DNA of 64,000 bases from Gentiana macrophylla (taxonomy: Eukaryota; Streptophyta; Magnoliopsida; Gentianales; Gentianaceae), in assembly GCA_026214975.1 (NCBI GenBank), contig CM047810.1:95062316-95126315 (forward strand), in the 5' to 3' direction. Shown piece by piece: positions 11,086-22,900 of the stretch; the stretch's first letter is position 1; every line of letters starts with the position of its first letter. The notes beneath the pieces were generated by a model. That model worked only from the letters and a program-made list of their open reading frames with translations. It was not told where the DNA came from and did no database searches. The translations under genes were made by a program, and so were the position numbers.

Positions 11086-11803
11086 TAGTTGACAAGACTT
11101 CAGATGCTCCTAAAGATGAATCAGTTGACAAGACTTCCTACATAAGATTAGTTGGGAGGTTAATTTACCTCACTCACACCAGACATGGCATTGTCTTTTG
11201 ATGTTAGTAACTTAGTATGGTGAGTAGGTTTATGCAAAATCCCAAAAAGATTCATCTTGCAGCTACTCACAGGATTCTACATTTCCTCAAACGATGTCCT
11301 TGCGAAGGAATTTTGTTCAAAGAGGAGGAAATGTTAGTGTGGAAGCCTAATGTTAGAGCTATTGAAGACAGAAGGTCTACATTTGGATATTGTGTTTATC
11401 TGGAAGGATATTTTATCATCTGGAGAAGTAAGAAGCCGAGTGTGATGGCTAGGTCAAGTGTAGAGGCAAAGTTCAGATCTATGGCTTTGGGTGTTTGTGA
11501 ACTCTAAAGGGTCAAAATCATCCTTAATGACTTGAATATTTCCTCCCCCGAAGTTGTATTGTGACGATATATCTACCATCAACATTGCTCATAATCTTGT
11601 TCATCGTGATAAAACCGAGCACATTGAAGTAGATTTGCACTTCTTCAAAGAAAAGGTTGAGAGTGGCTTGATTTTCACTCCATTTGTTTCTACTCAAGAT
11701 CAAGTTTCTAATGTTCTTACTAAAGGTCTTTCAGGCACAACTTCAAAGGAAGTCTCTGACAAGCTTGGAATGCATGATATACATTCATCAGCTTGAAGGG
11801 AGG
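11085..11803 (+). pseudogene. Ty1/copia pol 3' end (RT tail and RNase H), truncated
   Basis: The frame gives RLVGRLIYLTHTRH, then after a break FMQNPKKIHLAATHRILHFL, the RNase H block (STFGYCVYLEGYFIIWRSKK, ARSSVEAKFRSMAL) and the C-terminal part (DKTEHIEVDLHFFKEKVESG, DQVSNVLTKGL). This is the C-terminal third of a copia polyprotein. The upstream part is replaced by the G-rich minisatellite. Stops occur at about 11204-11217 and 11505, and a frame change near 11550. It ends with a stop at about 11796 followed by gaagggagg, the polypurine tract. Confidence 0.85.
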
Positions 11804-12000
11804 TGTTAGAATTCAGTTGTGTTCTTTCAGTTATTTCAGTTGTGTTCCTATCTCATCAGGTATTCAAATGTGTTGGTTTAACATCTGGTCCCCTCAGATG
11901 TTCTCCGTTGCTGCTCATCCCATCTGATTCACCACGTGTCTGTTTTATTATTTAATTATATTGTTACCTACCACTGCTCTTCCGACCACAACACCCTAGC
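11804..12000 (+). repeat. Start of the 3' LTR of the truncated copia
   Basis: The sequence after the polypurine tract begins TGTTAGAATTC, a typical copia LTR start. No matching ..CA end or second LTR is in the window, so the right limit is a guess and the LTR may be cut short. Nothing else is recognised up to about 12280. Confidence 0.4.
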
Positions 12001-12284
12001 GGAATCCATTGATTCCGGTCACCACATTTACTTATTCCCATTCTCTTCTAATTTCCTTCAGTTTCAGCAATCACCATCTCCAAAACGGCAAATGCTGTGC
12101 TTCTAATTGCCGCAGAATATCCCAATAGTCCAGAATCGACCTAGCATCACCCAGCATAGTTCGCCTGCACGCGGTCCCGCAAAACATTCTTAGGAGAGTG
12201 CACCAGCTCGCTTTCATGATGCTTACGCACGGATGTGTTCAGCCCCATCATGGTTCGGTTTAGTTTCTTCTGTCTCTATTTTCT

Positions 12285-12842
12285 ACCAAGATGCCGAACC
12301 GACAGTCGGGTAGCTTGAGTCGGGAGGGTTTCTCGTTCTTCCGAGGATGTGATGCCAAATTAGAATGGATTGCCCAAGTTTGACTCGTCACTGGTTTATG
12401 AGTAATATCGTAAGCATTTCACCACTCGGGGCATTGCTTTCGATTTTGTCCTTCATCTGCCCAACTGTCCATCAAGTATTCAGTTCTATTAACAAAGTAC
12501 GGTTAGGGTGAGGTGGTGAAGAGCACTTCTCGGTTTAATGCCACTATCCTCCAGGAGTTCTATGCTTATATCAAGTACAATCCGAATCACATGGTGGCAC
12601 GTCCTCGGCAGGTTGTCTTTGATCTCTCTCCCGAGAGAATCAATATTAATGAGTTTTTCCACTTTGAACGAGTTTACAAGGACTTACGGCAGGAATAATG
12701 ATCGGCGATTGACAGAGATTGGGACTTACTTCGGCATTACGTGGGTCACAGGTGAAGGAAATCGGGAGTTGTATTTTAAAGAGATTGAGCGGAAGGATCC
12801 CGCTTGGATGTTGTGGCACCGCATCATATCACAGATTTCACA
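12285..12842 (+). pseudogene. Gag-like plant retrotransposon fragment (Transposase_32/Athila-like)
   Basis: Frames here contain GIAFDFVLHLPNCPS near 12430-12475, VKSTSRFNATILQEFYAYI at about 12515-12575 and RQVVFDLSPERINI at about 12608-12650. The phrase 'EFYAYI..VVFDLSPERIN' resembles the EFYanl..V.fs..aIn pattern of a common plant transposon protein domain (PF20167-like) found in Athila-type elements. At least one frameshift (about 12690) and several stops break it. The family call is from memory and could be wrong. Confidence 0.35.
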
Positions 12843-12930
12843 GTAACACCACCATACTAGCACAGATTTCACAGTAACATCTTTATATACTCACAGTGAT
12901 ACTACCACAGATTTCACGGTAACACCACCG
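12830..12930 (+). repeat. 3 irregular copies of cacagatttcac-gtaacaccacc
   Basis: Copies begin at 12830, 12861 and 12906, with core cacagatttcacagtaac. Spacing is uneven, so this is a decayed short tandem repeat. Confidence 0.6.
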
Positions 12931-13654
12931 CAAACAAAAAATTTGAATCCTCTGCTACTTGAATATACGTAGTACCCAAAAAAAAAAGAGGGGGAGGTGG
13001 CAGGCAAGAAACCAATAAACAAAAACTTAGCATTCATTCGTTTAAACTATTAACCCAAACATCACCGGCATATAAAAGTCAAAAACATTTCCATCCAGAA
13101 CCAAACATAGTCAATATGAACATTAACAAAAATATACAATCCCAGCATCATTTTCAACTTTCGTTACACCACAAGTTTTAAAGGTTCCTTCTCAGCATAT
13201 ATAGAAACGTCTTGTTATGCCTTAGTTACAGGTTACGCAACAAACTTATGCCCCCTCCTTTCCGTTGTATAGTATGCAGAACGTTTCATTGAATGGAACA
13301 CCAACCCCAAACAATCAAAGCTGAAGTGTGCATTTTATGTAGGCAAACTGTAATGATGACCAGATTACATACACTTGAATCTTGTGTGCACACACTAATG
13401 GTCTAATCTCCAGTTTAAGCAGACCTCTCAAGGTGCAGTGTAAGTTATTTGTGTTAAAGAAGTACCTTGTTGGATAGGAGGTTTTTCGTTTAAAAGTATT
13501 TTATAATGTACAGATCAAGCAGATAATTCCACTTTTGAAGCACAAGCTCTGTGGGATGATATTATCCTTTGTCCCCGACCGAATAGAAGAAAGACGAAAG
13601 GTTGTGCATACAGAAAGTGGGCTCAAAGAGGTCTACAAAAACAGCTAAAATGTG

Positions 13655-13679
13655 GTGTGTGTGTGTGTGTGTGTGTGTG
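13655..13679 (+). repeat. (GT)n microsatellite in the 3' flank of the G3BP-like gene
   Basis: About 12 GT units. On the transcribed strand it is a CA run roughly 320 bp past the stop codon of the G3BP-like gene, so probably in or near its 3' UTR. The rest of 12940-13997 shows no other gene and is the likely 3' UTR and downstream flank. No convincing poly(A) signal was picked out. Confidence 0.8.
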
Positions 13680-13997
13680 AGCGGGGGAGGAGGAAACAAA
13701 CAAGAACTAAGGCAAAAATAATGATTCTTGCAATAAAAATCCGACTGCATGAAAATATTACTCCAATGGAAGGTCCGGAGAATGACCGAGCCATTTAGCT
13801 CAATGGTGTGTAAATAGATATAGAAGTTTACGCCATAAGGCATTGTAACGATTCCTTTGTAAATAAAATATAAATATTCCAACTGATCGTTTCCACAAGG
13901 ACCAGATAAGACTGCTGTAACTCTTTGGAAAAACGATAAATCAAAATTTGACCCAAAACTTTGTACCACCACCCCTCTATGAAGGAAGGCCTTTTGT

Positions 13998-16900
13998 TTA
14001 GTTCCATTCAGGAGAGCTCTGCCCGTTTCTTGGTTGCCCTTGTTGACTGCTGGAATATACTCTATCTTGCCGTAGAGGAGCTTGCCGGTAAAACCCATTT
14101 CCCCCCCTAGATCTATGGTGGTACTCGCCTTCACTCACGTCTTGATTATTTCCTCGTCCATAACTTCGACTACCAAAGCGTCCCCGTGTTCCTTCCATCT
14201 GGTAGCTACTACTCCTGCCTCTGCCCCTTCCTCCTGGATTTAAAAAAAAATGATAATCAACTGTTACAAGAAGTTTTGAGGTAGATTGACTGAACACAAG
14301 ACATTCCAAGTTATAGACATTGAGGTGAAATTTTATTGCTTTTGGAAAATCGGTCTTTACAAGTAACAGGAACTCCTGGACAATTTTTGTTATAGGACAC
14401 AGATAGTAAAGTTACTGAAGGGTAGCCAAAACGCAGTAATAAAGAAAAAGTTGTCTCAGATCCAGAGGTCCCAAGCTCGGGCCATGGAGACCTCTGCAGA
14501 AATATAAGGTAAGACAATAGTCGTCCTTGAACCCTGCATAGACAAGATGCTTCCCTGCACCGGCTTGTCCCAAGACTCTCAACCACTTGTAAAGTATTGT
14601 ACTACCAAGTAAATTAATATCACCTTCAATAGGCCAACTTCTGAGGGCAATTGCTGAGTGTCTAAATTTAACACTCTCACCTTATATCATACTGGTTAAA
14701 ACAGTTGTAATCTACAAGTACTTAGATAGCTGTATTGAAGCACATAATAAATAGTGAAGTACCACCAACTTTTAAAGAAGCAATTCAGCGTATTTATGTA
14801 AAACCACCAAGGGACTCGATACATTCTTTACAGCACCCCAAACAGAGCAAGATATAAGGACAAATTAGAATCAACAAGTTACATGAATGCTAGCAATAGT
14901 GATTGTCTTTCTACATCAATTATCAAGTGTCAAAAGCCGACAGGCGAGTAACAATCCTGTTTACTAACATGTCGAGGTTGTGTAGTTTAGTCCCTTCACC
15001 TTATGTCCATTCTAAATTTAGCTCCCGATCATTTCTACTGGTGCTAGACTAAGCCCCATGGCTTTGGACAAAAGTCGGTAAGTTCAGAAACTTGGTTTTC
15101 CACAAATCAAAGGAAATTTTGATCAGCTTAAGATAACCTCCTCGATTTTTGCTGATGAGATTTTATCTATGACTACTGCAGATGAGGCTTTGTTGAATAA
15201 TGGTGTTTTTAATATTTAATTAATGTTAATTTTACTTATTTAGCATTAGTTAATCTTGTCCTAGCTGCTTTTGCTAGTTGCTGATTAATTAGACTGTTTC
15301 TACTGTTACTAGCCGTTGCCTTCAGCAACTTGCTTTTACTAGCCGTTATGGCCTTTCCTATAAAGTGTAACCACACTTATCCTTACCCGATAAGTGTTTC
15401 AAAGAGAATAAAAAAATTTCTTCTCTATCTCTCTTAGTTTCTACATGGTATCGGAGCTTTGCTCGATTTTCTGAAAAAAAAATTTCTTCTTAAATGGCTA
15501 CTGAGCACTCTTCAGAAGTAAACTCAAGGGAAGAAGGAACTCATAATACCTCTTCCTGGAATTCTGAACCCTCACTAATGCCACTTCCAACTCACAAGCT
15601 CAATGGTGATAATTACCTACAGTGGTCTAAGTCCATTCATCTTCTTATAACTGGAAGAGGGAAGGAGGAGTACCTAACTGGGGAAAGCAAGGCACCAGAT
15701 GCTAGAGATGCCACCTACAAGAAGTGGAGGGTGGAAAACAGCCTTGTGATGTCTATCTTGCTAGGGTCTATGACCACGACTCATCATTGAAAACTTTATT
15801 CTCCTTAACACTGCTTTGAGGAGATTTGGTCTGAGGCCTCTAATTTATACTCAAAGAAGGATAATACTTCTGAGACGTATGAAATTGAGCCAAAACTGCA
15901 AGATATGAAACAGGGAGATTTAAGTGTAACTGAATACTATAATCTCATGTCCAGATCTTGGCAGCAGATTGATAACTGTGAGAGCATAAACTGGCACAAT
16001 GCTAATGATGCTAAGACCTACAAGTCCTTGAAAGATCAGAGGAGGATCTTTAAGTTCCTTATGGGTCTTAATTCCAATCTTGATGATGTAAGAGGAAGAG
16101 TCTTGAGCTCAAAACCTCTCCCATCCATAAAATGGCCTTTCTTTGAAATTAAACATGAGGAAAGTAGAAAAAAGGCTCATGATGAATGAGAACACTACTA
16201 ACTCATCCACTATCTTGAAAGTAGTGCCTTTTCACCAAGGCGTTACACTAATGCCGCTCAAAAATGTATGGTAATGAGACCTTTTGTGAACATTGCAAAA
16301 GAACTGGGCACACAAAAGAAACCTGTTGGAAGATCCATGGCAAGCCTGGCTAACTGAAAACTCATAGGCAAAACCGCACTTCAAAGCTCTGGGAAGTTAG
16401 CCACTATTGAGGAACAAAAGTCTGAAGGGATATTTAGCAAAGAGCAGATTGAAGCCTTAAAGAAACTTCTATCTGCTCAAAATCCACAGACAAATGCTCC
16501 TCAAGGCTCCACCTCCATTGCTAATACAGGTCTGTGTTTTAATGCCTATTCTGGTGACCACATCCTGAAAAAGGTCTGGATTGTTGATTATGGGGCTTCC
16601 AATCATATGACTGGAAACCCCAGCCTTTTCACCAATCTAACTAAATGAAAACATCCTCATAATGTCAAAATTGCTGATGGTACTATATCTCAAGTCTCTG
16701 GAATTGGAACAATTCCCTTAAATAATAACATCACTCTGAGAGAGGTTCTTTATGTACCTAACCTCCAATGCAACCTACTGTCTGTTAGTAGGTTTATTAA
16801 AGACTCTAATTGTTCTGTGATATTTCATGCTAATGAATGTAAATTTCAGGACTTGAACTCTATGGAGGAGATTGGCAGTGCTGAGGTCATTTCAGGGTTG

Positions 16901-19900
16901 TTTATTTTCAAGACTAATCACTCTAGCATATTTTTTGAAGACATTTCCAAGGGTCTGTCTAGTATATGTAGACCTAGTATGTCCTGTAATAATATTATGC
17001 TTCTTCATTACAGATTAGGTCATCCTAATTTCTTGTATCTAAAGAAGTTGTATCCTGATGTTTTTAAAGGAATAAATGTTGAATCTCTTCATTGTGATAC
17101 TTGTGAATTATCTAAACATGTGAGATCTATGTTTCCAAAAATCCTTCATAAACCTTCTCAACCATTTGCACTGTTTCACAGTGACATTTGGAGACCTTCA
17201 AAGAAGAAAACCATCACTGAAAAAAGATGGTTCGTCGGTTTTATTGATGACCATAGCAGAGTAACTTGGCTATTCCTTTTAAAGGAAAAGTCTGAAGTAG
17301 GATCCATTTTCATAAATTCCTTCACCATGATCAAAAATCGGTTTGGGACTGAAATTAAAGTCCTCAAAACTAATAATGGTAAAGAATATTTTGAGAAGAG
17401 TCTCACTTCATTCTTTTCTGAAAAGGGGATTATTCACCTTAGCACTTGTGTGGATACACCCCAACAAAATGGGGTGGCTGAAAAGAAAAATAGACATCTT
17501 TTAGATGTTGCCGGAGCATAATGTTCACTATGAAAGTACCTAAGTACTTATGGGAGGGTCAGTCTCACACGCTACTTATCTCATAAATAGAATGCCTTCT
17601 AGAGTTCTGAATTTCAGGACACCCATTCAAGTCCTAAAGGAATCTTATCCTAACACTCATCTTATGAGCTCTATTCCCTTCAAGGTGTTTGGGAGCACCT
17701 GCTTTGTTCACATTCATTCCCATAACAGAGGGAAACTTGATCCTAGGGCAATCAAATGTGTCTTTGTTGGGTATTCACCTTCCCAACAAGGATACAAGTG
17801 CTTCTGTCCAACCACCAGAAAGTTCTACAATACCAAAGATGTGACTTTTATGGAAGAAACACCCTATTTTGGTCAAGAAGTTCATGGGGAGAACTTTCAT
17901 AACTTTTATCAATCATGGGACACTGAAAATCTCAGTGATACTGCGATCAACACAGAAAACACTAGAAATGAAAAGACCACTCAGAATCAGTCAGAGAGCA
18001 TACATGATGGATCTAATGATCTTCATGAATCCCCTCCTGTCATTGTATATTCAAGAAAAAGAAAGGCTACATCACAAAATCCCAACTATGATAATTCAGA
18101 ACCAAATTATAGTTCCGAAAGTCAGGACTCTGATAGCTATGAAAATAGGTCTGAAGATAAAAGTCCTGATAGTCCAAATGACAGTGACAATCAAGACTCT
18201 GACACTTCTGAAAGCTCTAAACAACTAAGTGATGACAATAATCAACCCATTGCTGTGAGAAAGGGGGTGAGGAGCTGTACCTCCCATCCTATTTACAACT
18301 TTCTATCCTATCACAACCTTTCTCCTAAGGAGACTGGTTTTATAGGAAGTTTGGATGCTATCAAAATTCCTAAAAATGTTCATGAAGCCATTATCAGTCC
18401 TAAATGGAAGGAAGCTCTGGAAGAAGAAATGAGTGCCTTGCACAAAAATAATACCTGGGATATCACTCAACTCCCAACTGGAAAAACTCCAATAGGGTGT
18501 AAGTGGATATTCACCATAAAATGCAATGCTGATGGTTCCCTGAACAGATACAAGGCAAGACTGGTAGCAAAAGGTTTCACTCAATCCTATTGGAATGATT
18601 ATCATGAAACTTTTGCTCCAGTGGCCAAACTGAATACTATAAGAGTTCTGTTGAGTATTGCAGTTAATATGGACTGGAATCTAACTCAACTTGACATTAA
18701 GAATGCCTTTCTTAATGGAGATCTTGAAGAGGATGTTTATATGCACATCCCTCCTGAGTTTGAGAACCTAGGAAACATGGGTGATGTGTGCAAACTCAAA
18801 AAATCTCTCTATGGCCTCAAGCAATCCCCAAGGGCTTGGTTTGGGAGATTTTCTAAGTTTATCACCAAACAGGGGTTCAATCAAAGTCATGCTGATCATA
18901 CTCTTTTCACAAAGACCACTAAACCTGGGAATTTGACTATCCTAGTGGTTTATGTGGATGACATTATTCTAACTGGGAATGACCTTGATGAAGTAAAAAG
19001 GCTAAAGGAATCTCTTGCAAAAGAGTTTGAAATCAAAGATTTAGGGGATCTAAAGTACTTCCTAGGGATGGAAATTACCAGGAATTCTAAGGGTATTTCG
19101 GTCTCCCAAAGGAAATACACTTTAGATCTCTTAAAAGAAACAGGTATGCTTGGCTGTAAGCCAGCAAATACCCCTGTTGAACCAGGTCTAAAACTTGGGA
19201 AGGAAAAAGATAGTCCCCTTGTTGACAAAGGGAGATATCAAAGATTTGTTGGAAAGCTCATATATCTATCCCATACTCGACCTAATATATGTTTTGCTGT
19301 AGGGTTGGTGAGCCAATTCATGCACAACCCTACTGAGAGGCATATGCAAGTTGTAGAAAGGATTTTGAGATTTCTGAAGAAGAGCCCTGGGCAAGGCATC
19401 CATATCAAGAAGAACCTATCCAGAGATGTTCAAATTTTCACAGATGCAGACTATAGTGGAGCTACTTCTGACATGAGGTCAACTTCTGGTTATTGCACCT
19501 ATGTGTGGGGAAATCTTGTGACATGGAGGAGCAAGAAACAACATGTAGTGTCCAGAAGCAGTGCTGAATCTGAACTCAGAGCACTCGCTTTGGGAATCTG
19601 TGAAGGGATATGGATTAGAAGACTTATGGCCGACCTAAAGATGCCTATCTCAAGTCCTATACAACTCCTCTGTGATAACATATCTGCTCTATGTATTGCT
19701 GAGAATCCTACTCAACATGACAAAACAAAGCATGTTGAGGTGGATGGGCACTTTATAAGAGAAAAGGTGGATAATGGAGAAATCTCTCTTGTTCATGTGG
19801 CCTCAAAAGATCAAACTGCTGGCCTCCTTACAAAGGCTGTTACCAATCAAGTGTTCCAACACCTTCATCACAAGCTTGGCTGCATTGATATTTACAACCA

Positions 19901-22900
19901 ACCTTGAGGGGGAGTGTTGAATAATGGTGTTTTTAATATTTAATTAATGTTAATTTTAATTATTTAGCATTCGTTAATCTTGTCCTAGCTGCTTTTGCTA
20001 GTTCTTCGATTAATTAGATCTGCTTATCTTTGTTACTAGCCGTTGCCTTCAAAGAATTTGCTTTTACTAGCCGTTATGGCCTTTCCTATAAAGTGTAACC
20101 ACACTTATCCTTACCCGATAAGTGTTTCAAAGAGAATAAAAACTTTTCTTCTCTATCTCTCTTAGTTTCTACAGGCTTCTACACAAGGTTGCATGAGTTT
20201 CCAAAGCCAATCAGTAATGAAGGAGATAGCAATTATTAGTTTGGGAGTTCACCTCATAACTAAGAGGTTGCGAGCCTCTCAATGCAAAGCTTTGTCGTAA
20301 TTTCTGAGCGTTGTCTCGGTCAAATTCTTGTTTGCTTTTTGGGGAGAAATTCAGTTGAGCAAGTATCTGCTTTGTGGCCATCTATAATTTCTGGAGAAGT
20401 GTGTTCCATAATTCTACTACCTAGGAGGATTCTCAAGGAAATTGAGAGGATAGTTACCTGTTTTCTTGTGGAGTGGGCGTACTCTCGAGCTCACAAATAT
20501 ACTATTAGATAAAAGGATGTGTGATGTACTATAGTCAAGGGGCCAAGGGTTATATAGGCTGTGTGCATGAATTAGGAGCTGGACCTTCTGTTACAGTGGC
20601 TGTCTATGGGGAAGGAGGGATGAAGATTATTTGAAAGGGGAAAGAGAAACTGAGAAGGTTCATTGCTGCTACTCTGAGTCCTTGTTATTGTGACCGACTC
20701 GGTCCAAGATTTTCACTTTGGAAAGTGCTTTGCAGATTCAGCAGGAGAGCAGGCGGAAGGACAGATGGCGGAAACTAGTTTGGCATAAGATAACAGTGCA
20801 AAGATATGCTTTCGTTGCTTGGCTGGTGCGTAAGCAGCGGCTATTTACTCCAGACAGGCTGGTGGTGTAGGGGGGTGTCCACTGCAATAGATGTATGATT
20901 TTCTGGGAAGAAAAAAAATCTCACTGCCACTTATTATATACACGTTATTTTTCTAACAGGATTTAAGGGAATCTTTCGAAGGGTGCCCTTAAATGACAAA
21001 TGACAGGAGGAGAAGAAGCTCTAACAGAAGCAATCCAATCAACAGCTTTCTAGGGTAAGGAAAGGAACATCCCAGCACGCGGGAGTACGTTAAAAAGCTT
21101 CGCTAAGACAATGGAAGGAGGCCACCTACCTCAGATAGTAGTCAAATTCTTGCTGCTCTAGCTACAGATTCATACGGTTAGTTGGTAGAAAAGAAATAAA
21201 AGATTGTTCCAGCAGAAGTCTTCTATATGTTTTCTAGTGGGCACGTTGTGTGTCCAAATAAAGGAAGGTGGTGAAGTGTAGTTTGAGTTGGATGATTGAT
21301 TCACACAGCTTTGTTTGAATTTTCAAACTTTTGATATTCGATAGGACACATGTAAACTGACTGAGTTCCCGAACCTAAAGGAGCAATGTATAGCAATAGC
21401 TAGTCATTATAAATAATATCTTCTGATTCTCAAAAGAAATAAATGGGAACTAAAAGAATCTTCAACTCATAAGTGCACATTAATGCATATTTCGTCAGTC
21501 TTGCCATTTCAGCAATGAATGAGACCTAATCAACTGCCATAGTCAAAAGATAATGCATTAGGTCTCATGCATGAAGTGATTGGCAACAGGCAAAAGATAA
21601 GAAACTACTCCATTTATGTTGTCTAAATGTTAGGCCTCTTTATAAGTCTTGTTGTGCCCTTTATTTGCCTTTGTCTGTGATAAGTTTGCTCAGTTCGTAA
21701 TATGCTCGCACGCGTGTAAAATAGCATGTCGTGTCTAAATGTGTAAATTACTCCTCTCTAAGTTTAACCTTTTGGGAGATATGGAGATTCAACAGAAACT
21801 AACAAAATAAATCTTACGTAAAAGACTAAGTTGGTACTCAGAAGAAGATGAGCATCAAATCTGCAATTTACCAAAAAGTAAAAGTCCATTTGTAAAGAAA
21901 GTAAAAGACGAAATCACGTACTTCCGCGGATGGGAATTCCCCTGTTGGGCCTCCGGCCTTCGATGTATAGTTGATGTCCACCAATCTGCACACTAGATGC
22001 CTGCAAAGATACATATGAAACATCAGACCAAGGAGAACAGATAAATGAAAGGGGGGAGGAGGAGGAGGAGGAGGAGGAGGAGGGGGAGAGAGGAGGGGAG
22101 AATCATAGCAATGACAAGGAGCAAAGTGAAAGACATTAACAGTAGAAAAAGACGAGAAAGAATTTATTTCTTATTGATTAAAGATGCTGGTTACAAGATA
22201 GTTAAATAGGCAAGATACTGATTACAAGCTAGTTAAACAGGACACATAAACTGCCTCTAATCCTTGCTGCCTAAGAAACACCTTATTCTACATAATTAAA
22301 GGTAAAACAGGAAATAACAACAATAATTAAAAAACATGCTAAGCCCTAACCCTTAGCCGACATAAGCTTCTCAAAACTCCCCCTCAAGTTGGTGCAAAGA
22401 TGTCAACCATGCCCAACTTGCTCACAAACACTTCAAATTCCTTCCTTGCAAAGGCCTTGATAAGATCATCAGCAACATGTCTCGATGATGGCAAGCATGG
22501 AATGCACACCGTTCCACTCTCAATCTTCTCCTAGATAAAGTGCCCATCAATCTTTATATTTTTGGTTCGATCATGAATTCATGATGCATTGGTTCATTTG
22601 CTGTGTCTATAACAGCCTTAATGCACAAAAGTCTCATGGATAAAGTAAATAATACTAGGATGACTTCTAATATTTGCTTCAACCATGAAAACCTCTCAAA
22701 TTCCTTGTGCCAACCTCACAAAAGAGTCTCATGGGTACAATGCCCATAAATCGATCTCCTATACGGAATGCTCGTACCCAATCTACATTTGTGTAGGCTT
22801 CAATCCCTCTCTTCTCGGTTTTCAGGAGGCCCTTCCCCAGGGTGGCCTTAAGATACTTGAGAATCCTAATAACAACATCCAAATGCTTCTAAGGCCGGAC

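Larger units (their letters stand above)
15191..20173 (+). mobile_element. Copia A: structurally complete Ty1/copia element, antisense in a G3BP intron
   Basis: 4983 bp bounded by two similar LTRs (15191-15445 and 19915-20173) and a perfect 5-bp target duplication GGCTT (15186-15190 and 20174-20178). Primer binding site TGGTATCGGAGC at 15446-15457 resembles the initiator methionine tRNA type. The polypurine tract is at about 19902-19914. The LTRs differ at roughly a dozen positions plus small indels, so this is older than copia B2. It lies opposite to the host gene. Stops and a frameshift in gag and integrase show it is not autonomous. Size and short LTRs fit the Ale/Retrofit group; I infer that from size only. 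Confidence 0.95.

Noticed and set aside
10574..11131. 185-codon minus-strand frame rich in Pro, Thr, Tyr and Leu
   Set aside because: It follows the G-rich minisatellite exactly and has no domain; composition keeps it open.
13562..14134. 190-codon minus-strand frame across the end of the G3BP gene
   Set aside because: Only 14233-13998 in another frame is the true last exon; this frame is a shadow running into the 3' flank and CA repeat.
17869..18228. 119-codon frame within copia A
   Set aside because: Out-of-frame shadow of the 785-residue RT/RNase H frame.
15191..20173. Copia A as an autonomous, active element
   Set aside because: Although its ends, primer site and RT are good, gag and integrase have stops, a frameshift and an altered catalytic residue, and its LTRs have diverged.
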